Below are positions 46,280 to 58,572 of a stretch of 64,000 bases of DNA, one piece after another; position 1 is the stretch's first letter; the number at the start of each line of letters is the position of its first letter. This stretch comes from Porodaedalea pini. Lineage: Eukaryota; Basidiomycota; Agaricomycetes; Hymenochaetales; Hymenochaetaceae. Under the pieces are notes generated by a model. The model had not been told where the DNA came from, made no database searches, and saw only the letters and a list, made by a program, of their open reading frames with translations. Location: contig NBAY01000007.1 of the NCBI GenBank assembly GCA_002794775.1, positions 1,168,649 to 1,232,648 of the forward strand, in the 5' to 3' direction. Made by a program: the position numbers and the translations under genes.

Positions 46280-48983
46280 ATGTCCGAATCTGCCCCTGCC
46301 GACTCACTGTCTTCATTTAACAAGTTGGGTGAAGGCAACTATCCTACTTGGAAATTCGACATGCAGGCTGCCCTTCAGTACAAGAAGCTTTGGCGCCTCG
46401 TTTCAGGCAAGGAGTCGAAGCCATCTTCTCCTCCTGATAAAGTCGAACTCTGGGAAGAAAGGGCTGAGCAAGCAGCTGGCCTTATCTACCAGAAACTCGA
46501 AAACAGCATGCAGATTTTGGTACAATCACACATGGGTGACCCTGTAGAGATGTGGAAAGCGCTCGAGAAACTGCACAAGCAGGACAACCCAGCTGCACGT
46601 TTTATTGCCTATGACGAGTTTTTCGGTATCAGCAAGAAGGAGGATGAGTCTTTGACCGCACTAGTCAGCAGAGTTGAGCATGGACTTCATAACATCAGAA
46701 ATACGTGCACTAGCACTCTCAAACTCGAAGAGTTTGAGGATGAGCTTGCATGTGTTGCCCTGGTTCGCTCCCTGCCTGAAGAGTACTCATCCTTCCGCTC
46801 TGCACTCTTGCTCCTGACAGATTTCAAGTTAAAGACGCTTAAGGAAGCATTTATGCAGGAGCAAATGAACCGTCAATCGCGTGCTGGTGATCAGTCCATG
46901 GCCCTGAAAGCGTCCTCTGCTCCCTCTAAGCCTTCCTCATCGTCTCAGCCTGTTGTCTGCGAATTTTGCGGCATTAAAGGTCATCCAGAGTCGAAGTGCT
47001 TCAAGAGACGTGATGCAATTGAGGCAATTAGGGCCAAGAGGAAGGATAACAAAGGGAAGACTAAGGAGAAAGCACAATCTGCTCAGCAGGACGACTCCGA
47101 GTCTGTCCAATCTGCTGAATTTGCTGGAAATGCAAGTACCTCAGACTTCACCAACCCCCATACACCCCTCATTCTCGATGCAGGAACTGATTGGATCGTT
47201 GATACAGGTGCCACTTGCCACATGACACCCCACCGACACTGGTTTCACAAATATTCACCAAATCGCACCCCTATACGCCTTGCAAACAACGAAATCATCT
47301 ATTCTGTTGGAGTGGGCACAGTGCGATTTCAACCAGTAATCAATGGCAAAGATGGACACTTACTTGAATTTGAACGTGTACTTCATGTCCCTGATTTGCG
47401 AAACAATCTCCTCTCAGTCCTGTATTTAACTCGTGCCAAATTGTATATTGTCACCATTCAGCGTGATAAGATTCTATTCAATCGAAATGGCTCTCTCCTC
47501 TTCACTGCAAATGTCACTCCCAACAATGCTGCATCACTCAATGGCCAAGTTGTACCCATGAGTGCATTCTCTGCACTTACAAGCACTTGTCCACTTGATT
47601 TGACTCTGTGGCATCGACGTTTTGCACACCTACACCATGGTGATGTGAAGAAACTGCTCAATGAGCATTTAGTTGAGGGAATGGTGATTAAGTCAAAGGA
47701 CTTGCCAGATCCGATCTGTGAGCCTTGCATTGCAGGCAAACAGCATCGTTCTAATGTCTCAAAACTTGCATCGCATCGTGCATCAAGTCTTCTTCAATTG
47801 GTTCACTCAGATGTGCATGGTCCTCTTCCCATTCAGTCAAGGAATGGTTACAAGTACTGGATCACCTTCATTGATGATTTCAGTCGCTTCTGGGCAGTTT
47901 TGCCTTTGAAGAAGAAGAGTGACGCTTTTAGTGCTTTTAAGCATTTTAAGGCATATGCAGAGAATCAGTTAGATTTGAAGATTAAGGCCACTCGTGATGA
48001 TAAGGGAGGAGAATACATGCCAAAGGAATGGGATCAACTCTGCGAAAATGAAGGCATTCATCGCCAGCACACTGTCAGAAATGAACCCCACCAAAACGGT
48101 GTTGCTGAACGCGCAAACAGGACGTTAGCTGAGGGCATCACCACTATGCTGAATGAAGCACACTTACCTGCTACTTTCTGGTGGGATGCAGTTGCTGCTT
48201 TTGTTCATGTCCATAATCGCTCTCCTACATCTGCAGTGAATGACAACACACCCTATCAACTCTGGTACAGGTCTAAACCAGATGTTTCTCATTTTCGCGT
48301 TTTTGGCTGCACTTCATATGTGCATGTCCAGAAAGATCAACGCAAACAGTTGCAATCCCACACACAGAAATGTGTCTTCCTTGGCTACCCTGCAAATTAC
48401 AAAGGATGGCTATTCTGGAACCCTGTTACACGCAAGGAGATCATTAGTGACTCTGCTCAGTTTGATGAACGCGTGTTTCCAGGCAATTCTAGGACTCCTG
48501 TTGATTTGCGGGTACAATCTCCTCCAGAGGCAAAAGATCTGCCAGAACAGGTGGGAGTAGAAAGTGATGATGATGATGATGTTCTGCCATCTCCTCCACC
48601 TCCTGTTCGTCCAGTGGACCCTCCTGTACCTCCACCAACTCGTTCCCCTTCTCCGCTTGCTTCTGCACGTAAACACACTGTGTCTCCTCCACCTTCTCAG
48701 ACTCCTCCTGCTAAGAAACCAAGGAGTGAGCACCCTAATCAGACTCAAACTCCGTCATCAGCTCCTCCTCCCAGGCCAAAACCACGCACTACCACTGGTG
48801 CATGGGACAGAATGATCAATCCACTTATGGATTATCCAGGTCGACGCATTCCTAGACCTGATCCTGTTCCCATACCTGAGCCTGAAGTTGTGCATCAGCC
48901 AGAAATGGATGTGCACATGGAGGATGCTGAACAGCACGATGAACTTGATGTCATGTCTGAAGAGGAGATGCAAGCAGAAGCGC
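46280..48983 (+). pseudogene. copia Gag, protease and integrase (5' part of gag-pol)
   Basis: One open frame. Gag is of UBN2 type (NKLGEGNYPTWKFDMQAAL...WKALEKLH). The zinc knuckle is CEFCGIKGHPESKC and the protease active site is WIVDTGATCHM. Integrase has its zinc domain (WHRRFAHLHHGDVKKLL...CEPCIAGKQH) and catalytic parts (HSDVHGPLP, DDKGGEYM, QNGVAERANRTL). A Pro-rich linker leads to the interruption at 48983, where the frame runs a few codons into Gypsy-B and stops. No mutations are seen in this half. Confidence 0.95.
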
Positions 48984-50081
48984 TGTAACACCAACCGGTT
49001 CGTTGGGCACGGAACGAGCGGAACGCACACGATGTACGTCACGAAGTCGAAGAGCCTCGACTCGGCAATCGAGCAAAGCGGTACACCCGGGTCGGCGGTG
49101 ATTACCCGAACACGGAACGCACGCAACGGCCGGATCGCACGCATCAGCTACTCGGACCGACCCCGGTGCACTTATCTGTGCGCGTGTCCACTCGACCCTG
49201 CCAAAGGTTCGTTCATTTGCCTTTGTCTAACGAACATGCGGCAGCCCGGCATTGGTCGTTCCGGCTCCGTACAAAGGATCCCGAAGCTCACCGACGCTAC
49301 GCCAAGTCAACACGCGCCGTCCCCGCCTTTCAGTAGTTCGGATCGTGGAGCCGCTCAAAGGAAACACTCAGGAGGCTCAGTGGTAGGACAATAGAGGACT
49401 CGTCTTATTTTATTTCGCCTTTCATGTTTACGCAGGACACTTGTTTAGTATTTATAGAGCGTCGAATGTTGTAGATAGAACAGCAATTCCACCCCCGAGT
49501 TTCGACGCCTAACTTTGTGTGCTATCTCTCAGGACTGTCTCTAGGTACGCCTCGGTGCCTCAGTGACTCGATTCGCTCACCTCGACTTCGTTTTATTCGC
49601 GTTGCGCCCGTTGCGCTCGTTCCGTCCGTTCTGTCCTTACCTCGTTTCGCTTCGTTCTCGTTATCTCGACTTTGACTCCCTCTCGTCTCTTATCTTCTGA
49701 ATTAAGTCCCGTATCTCGCCCCGCTCTCTGGTACTCCAGACGACGTCTGTTGAGCACAGGGACCAGCCGTCCATCCCGAGGACAATCCCGCTCCGAGAAA
49801 GTCGTGTTAGTATTAGCGCGTCTCCGTGTCTTCCGACACAGCCACCGACGATCCCCCACACATCTTGAGCGCTCCGCCGGCGCTACGCTTCGAACACTTC
49901 CCTATTAGTACGCTTCGTCGATTCCGTTGCCCCTGACACACCGGAACGCACGCAACCCGAATCCTGCGATCCGGAACCCACGGAACTCGACCGGAACAAG
50001 GGTATTGACCCATTAGACACGTCTCCCTCGAACTCAATCATCTGATTCCTATTCACTAACAACCGGAACTCAGTATTATCA
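48984..50081 (+). repeat. Gypsy-B 5' LTR
   Basis: 1098 bp, unusually long for a fungal gypsy LTR. It contains four clusters of the 9-bp motif (about 49010-49030, 49110-49133, 49600-49636, 49940-49998) in both orientations. Confidence 0.95.
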
Positions 50082-50083
50082 AG

Positions 50084-50099
50084 TGGAGCCCACTGCGAG
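50084..50099 (+). promoter_or_regulatory. Gypsy-B probable primer-binding site
   Basis: TGGAGCCCACTGCGAG starts two bases after the LTR and begins with TGG, as expected for pairing with a tRNA 3' CCA end. I cannot name the tRNA from the sequence. Confidence 0.5.
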
Positions 50100-50690
50100 G
50101 GGGTTTCAATCGTGTCACGTTCAGGTCGCCCACCGAATAAGTAGATTCTAGCCAGGCTGGAACGTGAAGCCAGAGAAGCACAGATTCAATCAACAGACTC
50201 AGGTGAAGAAGAAACCGTTGACCGCATCTTATCATCCGATCCGCACAGGTCAGAGGATCTCGACGATCACTCCCCTTCACCTCCATCTTCAGCAGTCCAA
50301 GCCTCGGTATCAGAAGACTCATCAAACCTTCCGTCATCGTTTCCGTCTACGATCTCGTCCCCGTTCTCGTTTCTCGGCTCAAATTTACCTCCGACATCAG
50401 CAGAACCATCCGCTCCGCAGTCCACCTCAGAATCCCGATCCCCGACCGATTCCCAGCAGTCCACCTCGCCGCCAGGAAGCCCTACTCTTCGTCTATCGCA
50501 TCTACAGTTTCCTTCATCCAGTCCCGCCACGGTATTCTCTTCCCCGGTCGTTCCGTCCGTTCCGTCCGACCCGTCCGTTCCGCTAGCAGCTCCTTTAGCG
50601 TCCGGGACTCTTGCCACTCGACAACGTCTTACCTCATCGTTAACTCCTCAGATCTTACGCTCGTCCCTCCACACTATCTATCAGCCACCA

Positions 50691-51911
50691 ATGGCGACGA
50701 GAGCACCACGATGCGGGCAGCGCAATGCCCCGCACTTCGACGGTTCCAACGCCAGGGACCTACCCCGTTACTTCGAGGATATCGAGTTCCTCGCCGACGA
50801 TCTCAATTGGGACGACAGATCGAAAGCCAAATACGCCAGGTACTACGCCTCGGCAGAAGTCGCTGAACTCTGGGAAACCTTGGACGAGTTCAAAGCTAAC
50901 CCGATCGTATGGAACAACATCAAGAAAGCAACCACCGGACTATACCCAAGCCTCGGAGCAGGACGACGCTACTCCCGCGCCGAGTTCGAGCAAATGGTCG
51001 TCGACCGAGCCGAACAAGGGATTCGCTCTCGCGAAGATCTGGGACAGTATAAGCGAGATTTCGTAGTTCGATCCGACTATCTTATCGCGAAAGATAAGCT
51101 CACCAAGCCAGAATCCCAGCACGCGTTCCTGAGAGGAATCACTGGCGACTTACGTACAGCGCTTCTTCGGCGCTTAGAGATCAAGGAGTCCGATCACGAA
51201 GAAGGCGACCCCTACAAAATCGAAACTATCGTCCAGCACGCCGACTTCATCCTCGGAGGAGCGTCATTCAGTGGCTCGACGGCTCAGGCGCCACGTACCC
51301 CGACTTCCAGCAGCTCGATTACCGTCAAAAAGGAGGAGGTCGATCTCAGCACAATCATGGAAACACTCAAGAGCTTCCAAGTCCAGCTCGACGCCATGGG
51401 ACGAGGATCAGGTACGACTAGAAGCAACGCACCAGTCTCGACGTCACCAGCAGCACCTGTACCTTCGCAGCCACGAAACCCAGGGTGCACGTTCTGTGGG
51501 GAGCTAAGCCATTTCATTCGATCTTGCCCCAAAGTCCTTGAATATATCCAGAACGGCAAATGCGCACGCAACGCGGAAGGACGAGTAACCCTGGCCAACG
51601 GGAGCTTCGTCCTGAGCACAGTCCCTGGACGAACGATCATGGAACGTATCGACGGATTCTTAGGAAAAGATCAAGTCGCGCATACAGTCAACTTAGTCGA
51701 AGTCGCCGACTCCGAAACTACATTCCCCGAACCCGTTCTCGTGGCCTCAGCGACGATTGAGGAGATCCCAGAAGACGAATACGAGGTAGAGAGACTCGAG
51801 GTATTGCTAGGAGAAGCTAGGAGGAGGACCAGTGCGGCGCGAAAAGCTAAGTTCGACGGAGTACAAGTTCCCCCTAAACCGACGCGCCCCCTAGAACAGA
51901 TCCCAAGATAA
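50691..51911 (+). CDS. Gypsy-B Gag
   Basis: 406 codons, open. Capsid-like N-terminal part (PHFDGSNARDLPRYFEDIEF, then WELWETL-like helices and RAEFEQMVVDR), a linker and one zinc knuckle (CTFCGELSHFIRSC). The frame ends at 51909-51911 with TAA, while the next frame starts at once with KITPVPAAKPEA. In an intact copy Gag and Pol were therefore probably one frame, with a one-base indel here. Confidence 0.85.
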   Translation: MATRAPRCGQRNAPHFDGSNARDLPRYFEDIEFLADDLNWDDRSKAKYARYYASAEVAELWETLDEFKANPIVWNNIKKATTGLYPSLGAGRRYSRAEFEQMVVDRAEQGIRSREDLGQYKRDFVVRSDYLIAKDKLTKPESQHAFLRGITGDLRTALLRRLEIKESDHEEGDPYKIETIVQHADFILGGASFSGSTAQAPRTPTSSSSITVKKEEVDLSTIMETLKSFQVQLDAMGRGSGTTRSNAPVSTSPAAPVPSQPRNPGCTFCGELSHFIRSCPKVLEYIQNGKCARNAEGRVTLANGSFVLSTVPGRTIMERIDGFLGKDQVAHTVNLVEVADSETTFPEPVLVASATIEEIPEDEYEVERLEVLLGEARRRTSAARKAKFDGVQVPPKPTRPLEQIPR

Positions 51912-54900
51912 CTCCAGTCCCTGCAGCAAAGCCAGAGGCCTCGACCCGCCCAGCAAAGCCGCAGCCCGCTGATGCACCCAAGACGTCATCTACGCAGCCG
52001 CAGTACCGCTACGTGTCCCCCGTCGAAGACGCTGCGGTCGCGCAGACAGTCCTCACTCGCTCTCTCGACTCGAACATCACCATCTCGCAACGAGAACTGT
52101 TAGCTCTGGCCCCCGACGTACGAAAACAGATGAAAGACCTTACCACGACAAAGCGTTTGACAGTAGGAGACGTCCATCTGGTCGGGGCAGGCGGAACGAG
52201 CGCAACGAGCGCAACCCACGGAACGCCCGGAACGCCCGGAACGCCCGGAACCGGCCATCCTGGCTCGTCCTGGTCCACCGAAGGCCTCGTCGCACACAGC
52301 GCATGTCCGGATCACGACGTAGGACCAGCTGCCGAGGAATGTCTGCCGCTACGGACGGTCAAGGCAATTTTCGCGGACGCATTGGAAGTCGAATGTATTC
52401 TTGACCAAGGTGCCGTCGTTTGCCTCATCCGCGAAGACGTATGGGAGAAATTAGGTATCCATCTACGCGCTGACCAGTCAATGACTCTCGAGTCTGCCGA
52501 TACAGGTCGTTCCTCTACGTTGGGGATGATCCAGAATGTCAAAGTATCCGTTGCTGGCGTCGACGTCTCGCTCCAAGCACAGGTGGTTCGAAACGCTCCG
52601 TTCGAGGCCCTACTTGGTCGACCATTCTTCGCCATCACTGAGTGCGAAACAAAGGACTTCCTCTCAGGAGACCAGCATATCACGCTCACCGATCCATCTG
52701 AATGCTGGCGCAAATGCAAGGTCGCAACCGGAGTCCGCACCATCGCTCGCTTCAATAAGCAGTCGGGTTTTCAGTGGTCGAGGAACTGATGTCCCAGCAT
52801 CGGAGAGACGACGAACAGCTCGCTATATGCGCTCCCAAAACTTCACATTCAGTATTTTCAATCTTAGACTCTACGATTCCGGTCTCTATTTATGAACAAC
52901 GCCATCGCCACCTTTTCTTTTCGTCAGATAAATTATCCCTCGACGTCAACGACGCTCAATACGACTCGTGTGTCCTCGAGACCCCAGACGGCGCCGATCC
53001 TGCAGTTCTGGCTTACAAGAAAGTTGCCAATAAAGTTCGTCCCGTCGCTGGAACGCTCCCCGAGGAATTCAGGATCGTGCGACGCAAGCATCCCAGCCCG
53101 CTAGAAGGGATGCCAGTACTCCCTACCAAACCTTTCACTTTTACGCCAACCGGCAAGTTTACGCAGGAACGAGCCGATGCTTTCGACATCGATCCCTGCG
53201 AATTTCTTTGGCCCGAGGAACGAAAACTAGTCATCAACTTGATCATGTTACAAGAAGGTGCGCTAGCCTGGGTAGAAACTGACCGAGGAGCGTTGGACCC
53301 GCGTTGGTTCGACCCAGTACGCATTCCGACAGTTCCGCACGTTCCGTGGGTTCACAGGAACATTCCCATTCCACCGGGAATTCGAGAAGCAACGATCAAG
53401 CTTTTACGCGAGAAGATCGACGCCGGAGTCTACGAGCCCTCGAACTCATCTTACCGATCACGGATGTTTTCGGTTATGAAGAAGGACGGAGTCTCGCTTC
53501 GCTTCGTCCACATCTGCAAGATCTCAATAGAATTACGATACGCGACGCGGCTGTGCCCCCGAACGTCGACACGCTTGCCGAGCAATTTGGTGGCCGTGCC
53601 TGCTACACCGAACTGGATCTCTTCGTCGCCTTCGACCAGCGAACCCTACACGAAAGCTCCCGAGATCTGACTACCTTCCAGACGCCCCTAGGAACATTTC
53701 GTCTCACCGTACTCCCCATGGGGTACACGAATTCGCTTCAAATTCTTCACAACGACCTCACGTTCATTCTGCAAGACGAGATCCCGGAAGTTACGACCCC
53801 CTACGCCGACAACGTTATGGCCAGAGGACCAAAGATGCGGTACGAACTCCCCGATGGATCATACGAAACAATCCCTGAGAACCCAGGGATTCGACGCTTC
53901 GTCTGGGAGCACCTCCAGGACGTCAACCGAATCCTTCAACGAGTCAAAGTTGTTGGAGGAACCTTCTCAGCAAAAAAGCTACGTATATGCGCCCCATACG
54001 GCGTTATTGTTGGTCACAAGTGCACTTACCAGGGTCGAGAACCAGACGACTCTAAGATTCAGAAGGTCCGCGACTGGCCATCGTGTTGCACAGTCACCGA
54101 GGTCAAGGGATTTCTCGGCACAGCAGGAGTCTTACGAGTCTTTATCAAGGACTTTGCCAAGATGGCTCGCCCGCTCATTCGTCTGACGAAGAAGAACATA
54201 ATTTTCGACTGGGGAATTGAAGAACAGGACGCCATGGACGCTCTCAAGGAAGCAGTTACGAAGTGCCCGGCCCTCTGCGCTATCGACTACCAGTCAGATC
54301 TCGAGGTCGTACTCGCTGTCAACTCATCCATCATCGGAGTCGGCTGGACGCTTGGCCAGGAGCACGCTGACGGCCGTCGACGTATCAACAGGTTTGGGTC
54401 CATCAACTGGAACTCGGTCCAAGCTACGTATTCTCAGCCAAAAATCGAGTTATTTGGTCTATTCCGAGCCCTGCGAGCTAACCGTCTCTTTCTCATTGGA
54501 GTTCGCAAGCTCATCGTGGAAATGGACGCAGCGTACATCAAAGGGATGATCAACAACCCCGATTTACAACCTAACGCTACCATCAATAGGTGGATCGCCG
54601 GCATTCTTTTGTTCTCGTTCATCCTACGACACGTACCAGCTTTGGAGTTCACCGGCACGGACGGATTGTCTCGTAGGCGCGCTGCACCAACCGATCCGCA
54701 AGAAGAGGACGACTACGAGGCATGGATCGACGAAGCCTACGCGTTTATCTTAGGTCCAGCTTATTCCGTCGGTTCCGCCTACGCAACAAACGGATCGAAC
54801 GCAACGGACGCAATGAACGGAATGCCCGGAACAGGCAGTCCGGAATTGTTCCTGGCCTCCGACTCGGCGCGTGCCAAGGATCGTCGTCTCGATGACGTAA

Positions 54901-56263
54901 AACGCTTCTTAGAAGACCCACTGCTAATTTCGTCGATCCCAGAGAAGGACATCCCCGCACTAGTCAGGTACGCGACGGGATTCTTCGTCCGAGCTGGAAA
55001 GCTGTGGCGGAAAGCACGGAACGAGCGGCACCAGGTAGTCATCGAACCGGAACGTCGATGGACACTCGTCAAAGCCGCCCACGATGACCTCGGACATAAG
55101 GGAGTATATTCGGTACGAGCCAGACTCCTCGATCGATTCTGGTGGCCTTCCCTTGGACACGACGTCAAGCACTACGTTAAGACGTGCCACGAGTGCCAGA
55201 TCAGGCAGACGAAGCAAGTTCTTATTCCACCAACGGTCCCATCCATCGCTCCCCTATTCTCGAAGGTGCACATCGATATGAAAGTCATGCCAAAGGCAGG
55301 AGGTTATCGCTACATTGTCCATGCACGATGCTCACTTTCAGGATACCCCGAGTTCCGTCTCCTCCGCTCCGAAACTGGCAAAGCAATCGGCCAGTTCATA
55401 TTCGAGGATATACTCTGCCGCTTCGGAGCTTGCCCAGAACTCGTTACCGACAACGGAAAGCCGTTCATTGCTGCGCTGGATTGGCTGAAAGATCGCTACC
55501 ACATCAATCACATCCGTATTTCAGCTTACAACTCACGCGCTAACGGACTAATCGAACGAAAACATTTCGACGTTCAGGAAGCTCTCATGAAAGCCGCAGA
55601 AGGAAACGAGAAGCGTTGGCACGAGCACGCTCACTCAGTATTTTGGGCCGAACGAATCACTATCCTACGAGCCACAGGACTGTCGCCGTACTTCATGGTC
55701 CACGGAGTAGAACCGCTGCTCCCCTTCGATATCTCTGAAGCTACGTATCTCGTACCCCCAATCGAGTCCCCGCTCTCTACTACCGAACTCGTCTCCATCC
55801 GAGCTCGCCAGCTTCAAAAACGCCCCGAGGATTTAGAAGCCATCGCCAAGAAGGTCAGCGATGCCAGGCACGCATATGCAAGACAGTTCGAGGAGGCGAA
55901 CCGACGTCTTATTAAAGACTACGACTTCCAACCAGGACGACTCGTTCTTCTTAGGAACTCACGAACGAAAATGGAACTCAACCGAAAACGAAACCTCGGT
56001 ACCTTGGCCCTTACGTGGTCGTTCGAAAAACGGAGGGAGGATCGTATATCGTGGCGGAACTCAATGGGGCAGTTTCCCGCCTTAGAATTGCTGCGTTTCG
56101 ACTTATTCCCTATTTCCCCCGTCCTAATCTTTCGGTTCCAGTTACCAAACTCATAGAAGACTCCGAGGAAGAGCTCGAAATGATGAACGACGCCCAAGAG
56201 CAAGATGAGGACCAGAACGACGTCTCAGACGTTGATTCCGAGTCTGTTGACTCTGATGACTAG
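51912..56263 (+). pseudogene. Gypsy-B protease, RT, RNase H and integrase
   Basis: A protease-like domain has ILDQGAVVCLI where D-S/T-G is usual, and EALLGRPFF. RT has RMFSVMKKDGVSLRFVH, then TPLGTFRLTVLPMGYTNS and the catalytic box reading YADN instead of YxDD (53802-53813). RNase H follows (no strong motif call). Integrase has HDDLGHKGVYSVRARLLDRF, CHECQIRQTK, TDNGKPF and LIERKHFDV. One-base frame changes at about 52760, 53510 and 56010 split it; the last separates the C-terminal VVRKTEGGSYIVAELNGAVS segment. Several sit in short homopolymers, so assembly error cannot be excluded for the indels. Confidence 0.85.
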
Positions 56264-56624
56264 GCTTCACCTCTGATCCGCTCTGAGGACTCCATGTATG
56301 CACCTTTCTTCTTTAATTCTCCATCATCTCTTCTCGTAATCCTATCCTATTAATCTGCTCGGGCACGCATTCAACTGCAAGCCGTTTTTGAGCGTTCCGG
56401 CCGTTCCGCCGGTTCCGTCCCAATTTATCTCTTCACTTCATTTCGACTCCCCTGGCGTTTCCTTGCCCCATTTCTTTCCCTTAACAAAAACCCTAACACA
56501 AAACTCGGAAAACATTTAATTCAAAAAACAAAATTATAGAAGTACAATTTTTTTTTCTTTTCTGTTTCTTTTTTCGACTAAATAGAGGGTTCCGTGCGTT
56601 GCGTGCGTTCCGCGCGTCCCGACG
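56264..56624. other. Spacer between Gypsy-B Pol and the antisense gene
   Basis: No gene. It holds two 9-bp-motif clusters (56388-56422, 56588-56625) and an A/T-rich stretch with T runs (56475-56580), which may hold the poly(A) regions of the two convergent genes. Confidence 0.6.
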
Positions 56625-58431
56625 CTACCTCGCTTTTCCCTTCCCCTTTCCTTTCCCCGAGCCTTCTTCCCGATCCCGTCTCGACTCCCGAGCCCGCTGC
56701 ATCGACGCAACGTTAGACCGCATGGCGGCTGCTCTATCTCGCAGCAACGCCGCCTGCCGCTCCAGCTCTGAAGCGGTGCGCTCCAGCACTCGAGCGTCCC
56801 GACCTAGGACAGACAACTCCCGATCCGACTCAGCCTCTGACGAATGAACGGACAGCTCCTCAACCCCGTCATCGAACGAGCCGACCCCGACACTAGAACG
56901 AGCCAGACGACTAGGCCCAGCAGTCACTGGACCTGTTGGTGGTCTCGTCGACGCTCTCGTCGGTGCTCTCGCAGGAGCCCTCGTCGACGCTCCAGGAGGC
57001 AGCCTCACTGGAGTACTTGGCGCCGCACTCGTAGCAGGTCTCGCAGACGACCTAGCAGCAGACCGCGACCGAGGAGGGGGAGCCTGCGCAACCCGCTCAT
57101 GCATGACGCGGTTCATCGCCCAGCCATGCGTCGACAGCTCGCACCTGATCCGGAGCCTCCGACAACTCGTGCACGCCTTCCCAGGAGTCCCAGTGCACTC
57201 TATGCCTCGCATCAGGCACTGATCACATCCAGCAGAATGGATGTTGCTGCTGCTGTTGTCCTCGTCTTCCTCGTCCTCCTCGCTATCGCTTCCTTCGTCG
57301 TCGCTTCCTTCGGCGTCATCGTCAACGTCCTCGTCTTCGTCCTCGTCATCTTCGCCGTCGTCGACCTGACCCTTGTTGCTGCTGCTGTTGCTGTACTCGC
57401 CCGAAGCAGCACTCATGGATCGACCCCGCGAGCCACGAACAGTTGAGTCCGAGTTGTTTCCCCCGTAATCTGACTCCCCGCGAAAACCAGGTGGAGGACT
57501 AGCAGGACTCTCGTCAACGAGCATCCGAGTCGACTCTTCACTTAGTGCTCGAGGAGGAAAAACCGGACGACGACGAGCCCGGGCAGCAGCACGAGTCGCC
57601 ATCTCCTTTGCCGCCCACGCCCGTGTCGAAGAAGTACGAGACGCATCACTCTGATCGTCCTCGATCGGTAGATCAGTTTCGTCAGGACCAGATCCCGCCT
57701 GTTGCGCTGGTTGCGGCCGTTCCGTCCGTTCCGTCCGTCCGTTCCGCCCGTTGCGCTCGTTGCGCCAGTTCCGCCTGTTGCGCGCTTCCCGTCCAAGTGG
57801 GACCAGCCAGATCGCTTCCACCAGGAGACCCAAGATCAGGCGCTGTTGGTTGGGCAGACACGCTGCGCCGCATCGACGATACGGGGAGAGACTGTTGACC
57901 ATGACGGATCAGCTCATCAAGCTCCTCAGACTCGCTCGCCTGACGAACTCGTTGGTGCCGCTCGTATGCAGCCATTTCCTGGTCCAACTCCGTACGCCCA
58001 GGACCATTTTGTGCTGCCACCTCCATTTCTGCAGCTATCGCCGCATCAGCCAGGGCGTGCATGGTCTCGTTATCCCGCATCCCGTAGCGATCCCTCGCCG
58101 CATTCAGGTAATCGTGCATCTGCTGCCAGCGACTCTCTGGCAGACGAGTCCACATGTCGAGACGGCGAACCTCGGTCGTTCGGCGACGAAGCTCAGACCG
58201 CATATACTAACGAGAGCGTCAGGGATAGAGTCGCTCATGGTGAACGTTAATACTCACGTCAAACTCGGCCAAGCCGACTATCCAGGCACGTACTACCCCT
58301 GGCGACAACGACCAGAACGGGAACTCCGACCACCGCTCGAGGATGCCTTGCTCCCATTCCCGAACCTCTCGCTCGAGCTGCGCCATCGCCTGGAAGCGCT
58401 CCGCGGAAATTCCAAGCTGGAAAGACGACAT
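56625..58431 (-). CDS. Antisense Zn2Cys6-type protein gene inside Gypsy-B
   Basis: Exon 1 is 58431-58258 (real ATG; MSSFQLGISAERFQAMAQLE...), with an intron GTGAGT...GTTAG. Exon 2 starts at 58206 (YMRSELRRRTTEVRRLDMWT...). Near 57690-57900 the reading changes frame across a 9-bp-motif array; either a second intron or a frameshift lies there. The downstream frame (to 56625) has acidic runs and a cysteine cluster (57227-57142) with the spacing C-x2-C-x6-C-x7-C-x2-C-x6-C, the fungal Zn2Cys6 pattern (CDQCLMRGIEC...CTSCRRLRIRC). A probable coiled coil follows (VLERTASELERQAALLRDRA). A DNA-binding role is inferred from spacing only. It is transcribed against the element. Confidence 0.65.
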
Positions 58432-58572
58432 TTTGATGTCGCGATGGATGAAGGTGAGAGAGGGGGTGCGGACTACACGAGGCCAACGTACGACGCCTTA
58501 TCCCACGAACACGAGAGGATTCAGAAGGACGGAGTGACTAGGGACAGTCACTGTTTAAAACGCCCGAGGAGA

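Noticed and set aside
49593..49859. Arg-rich frames on the - strand of the Gypsy-B LTRs (also at 59182-59448)
   Set aside because: They follow the 9-bp motif and the GC-rich LTR composition; no motif or start context supports a gene.
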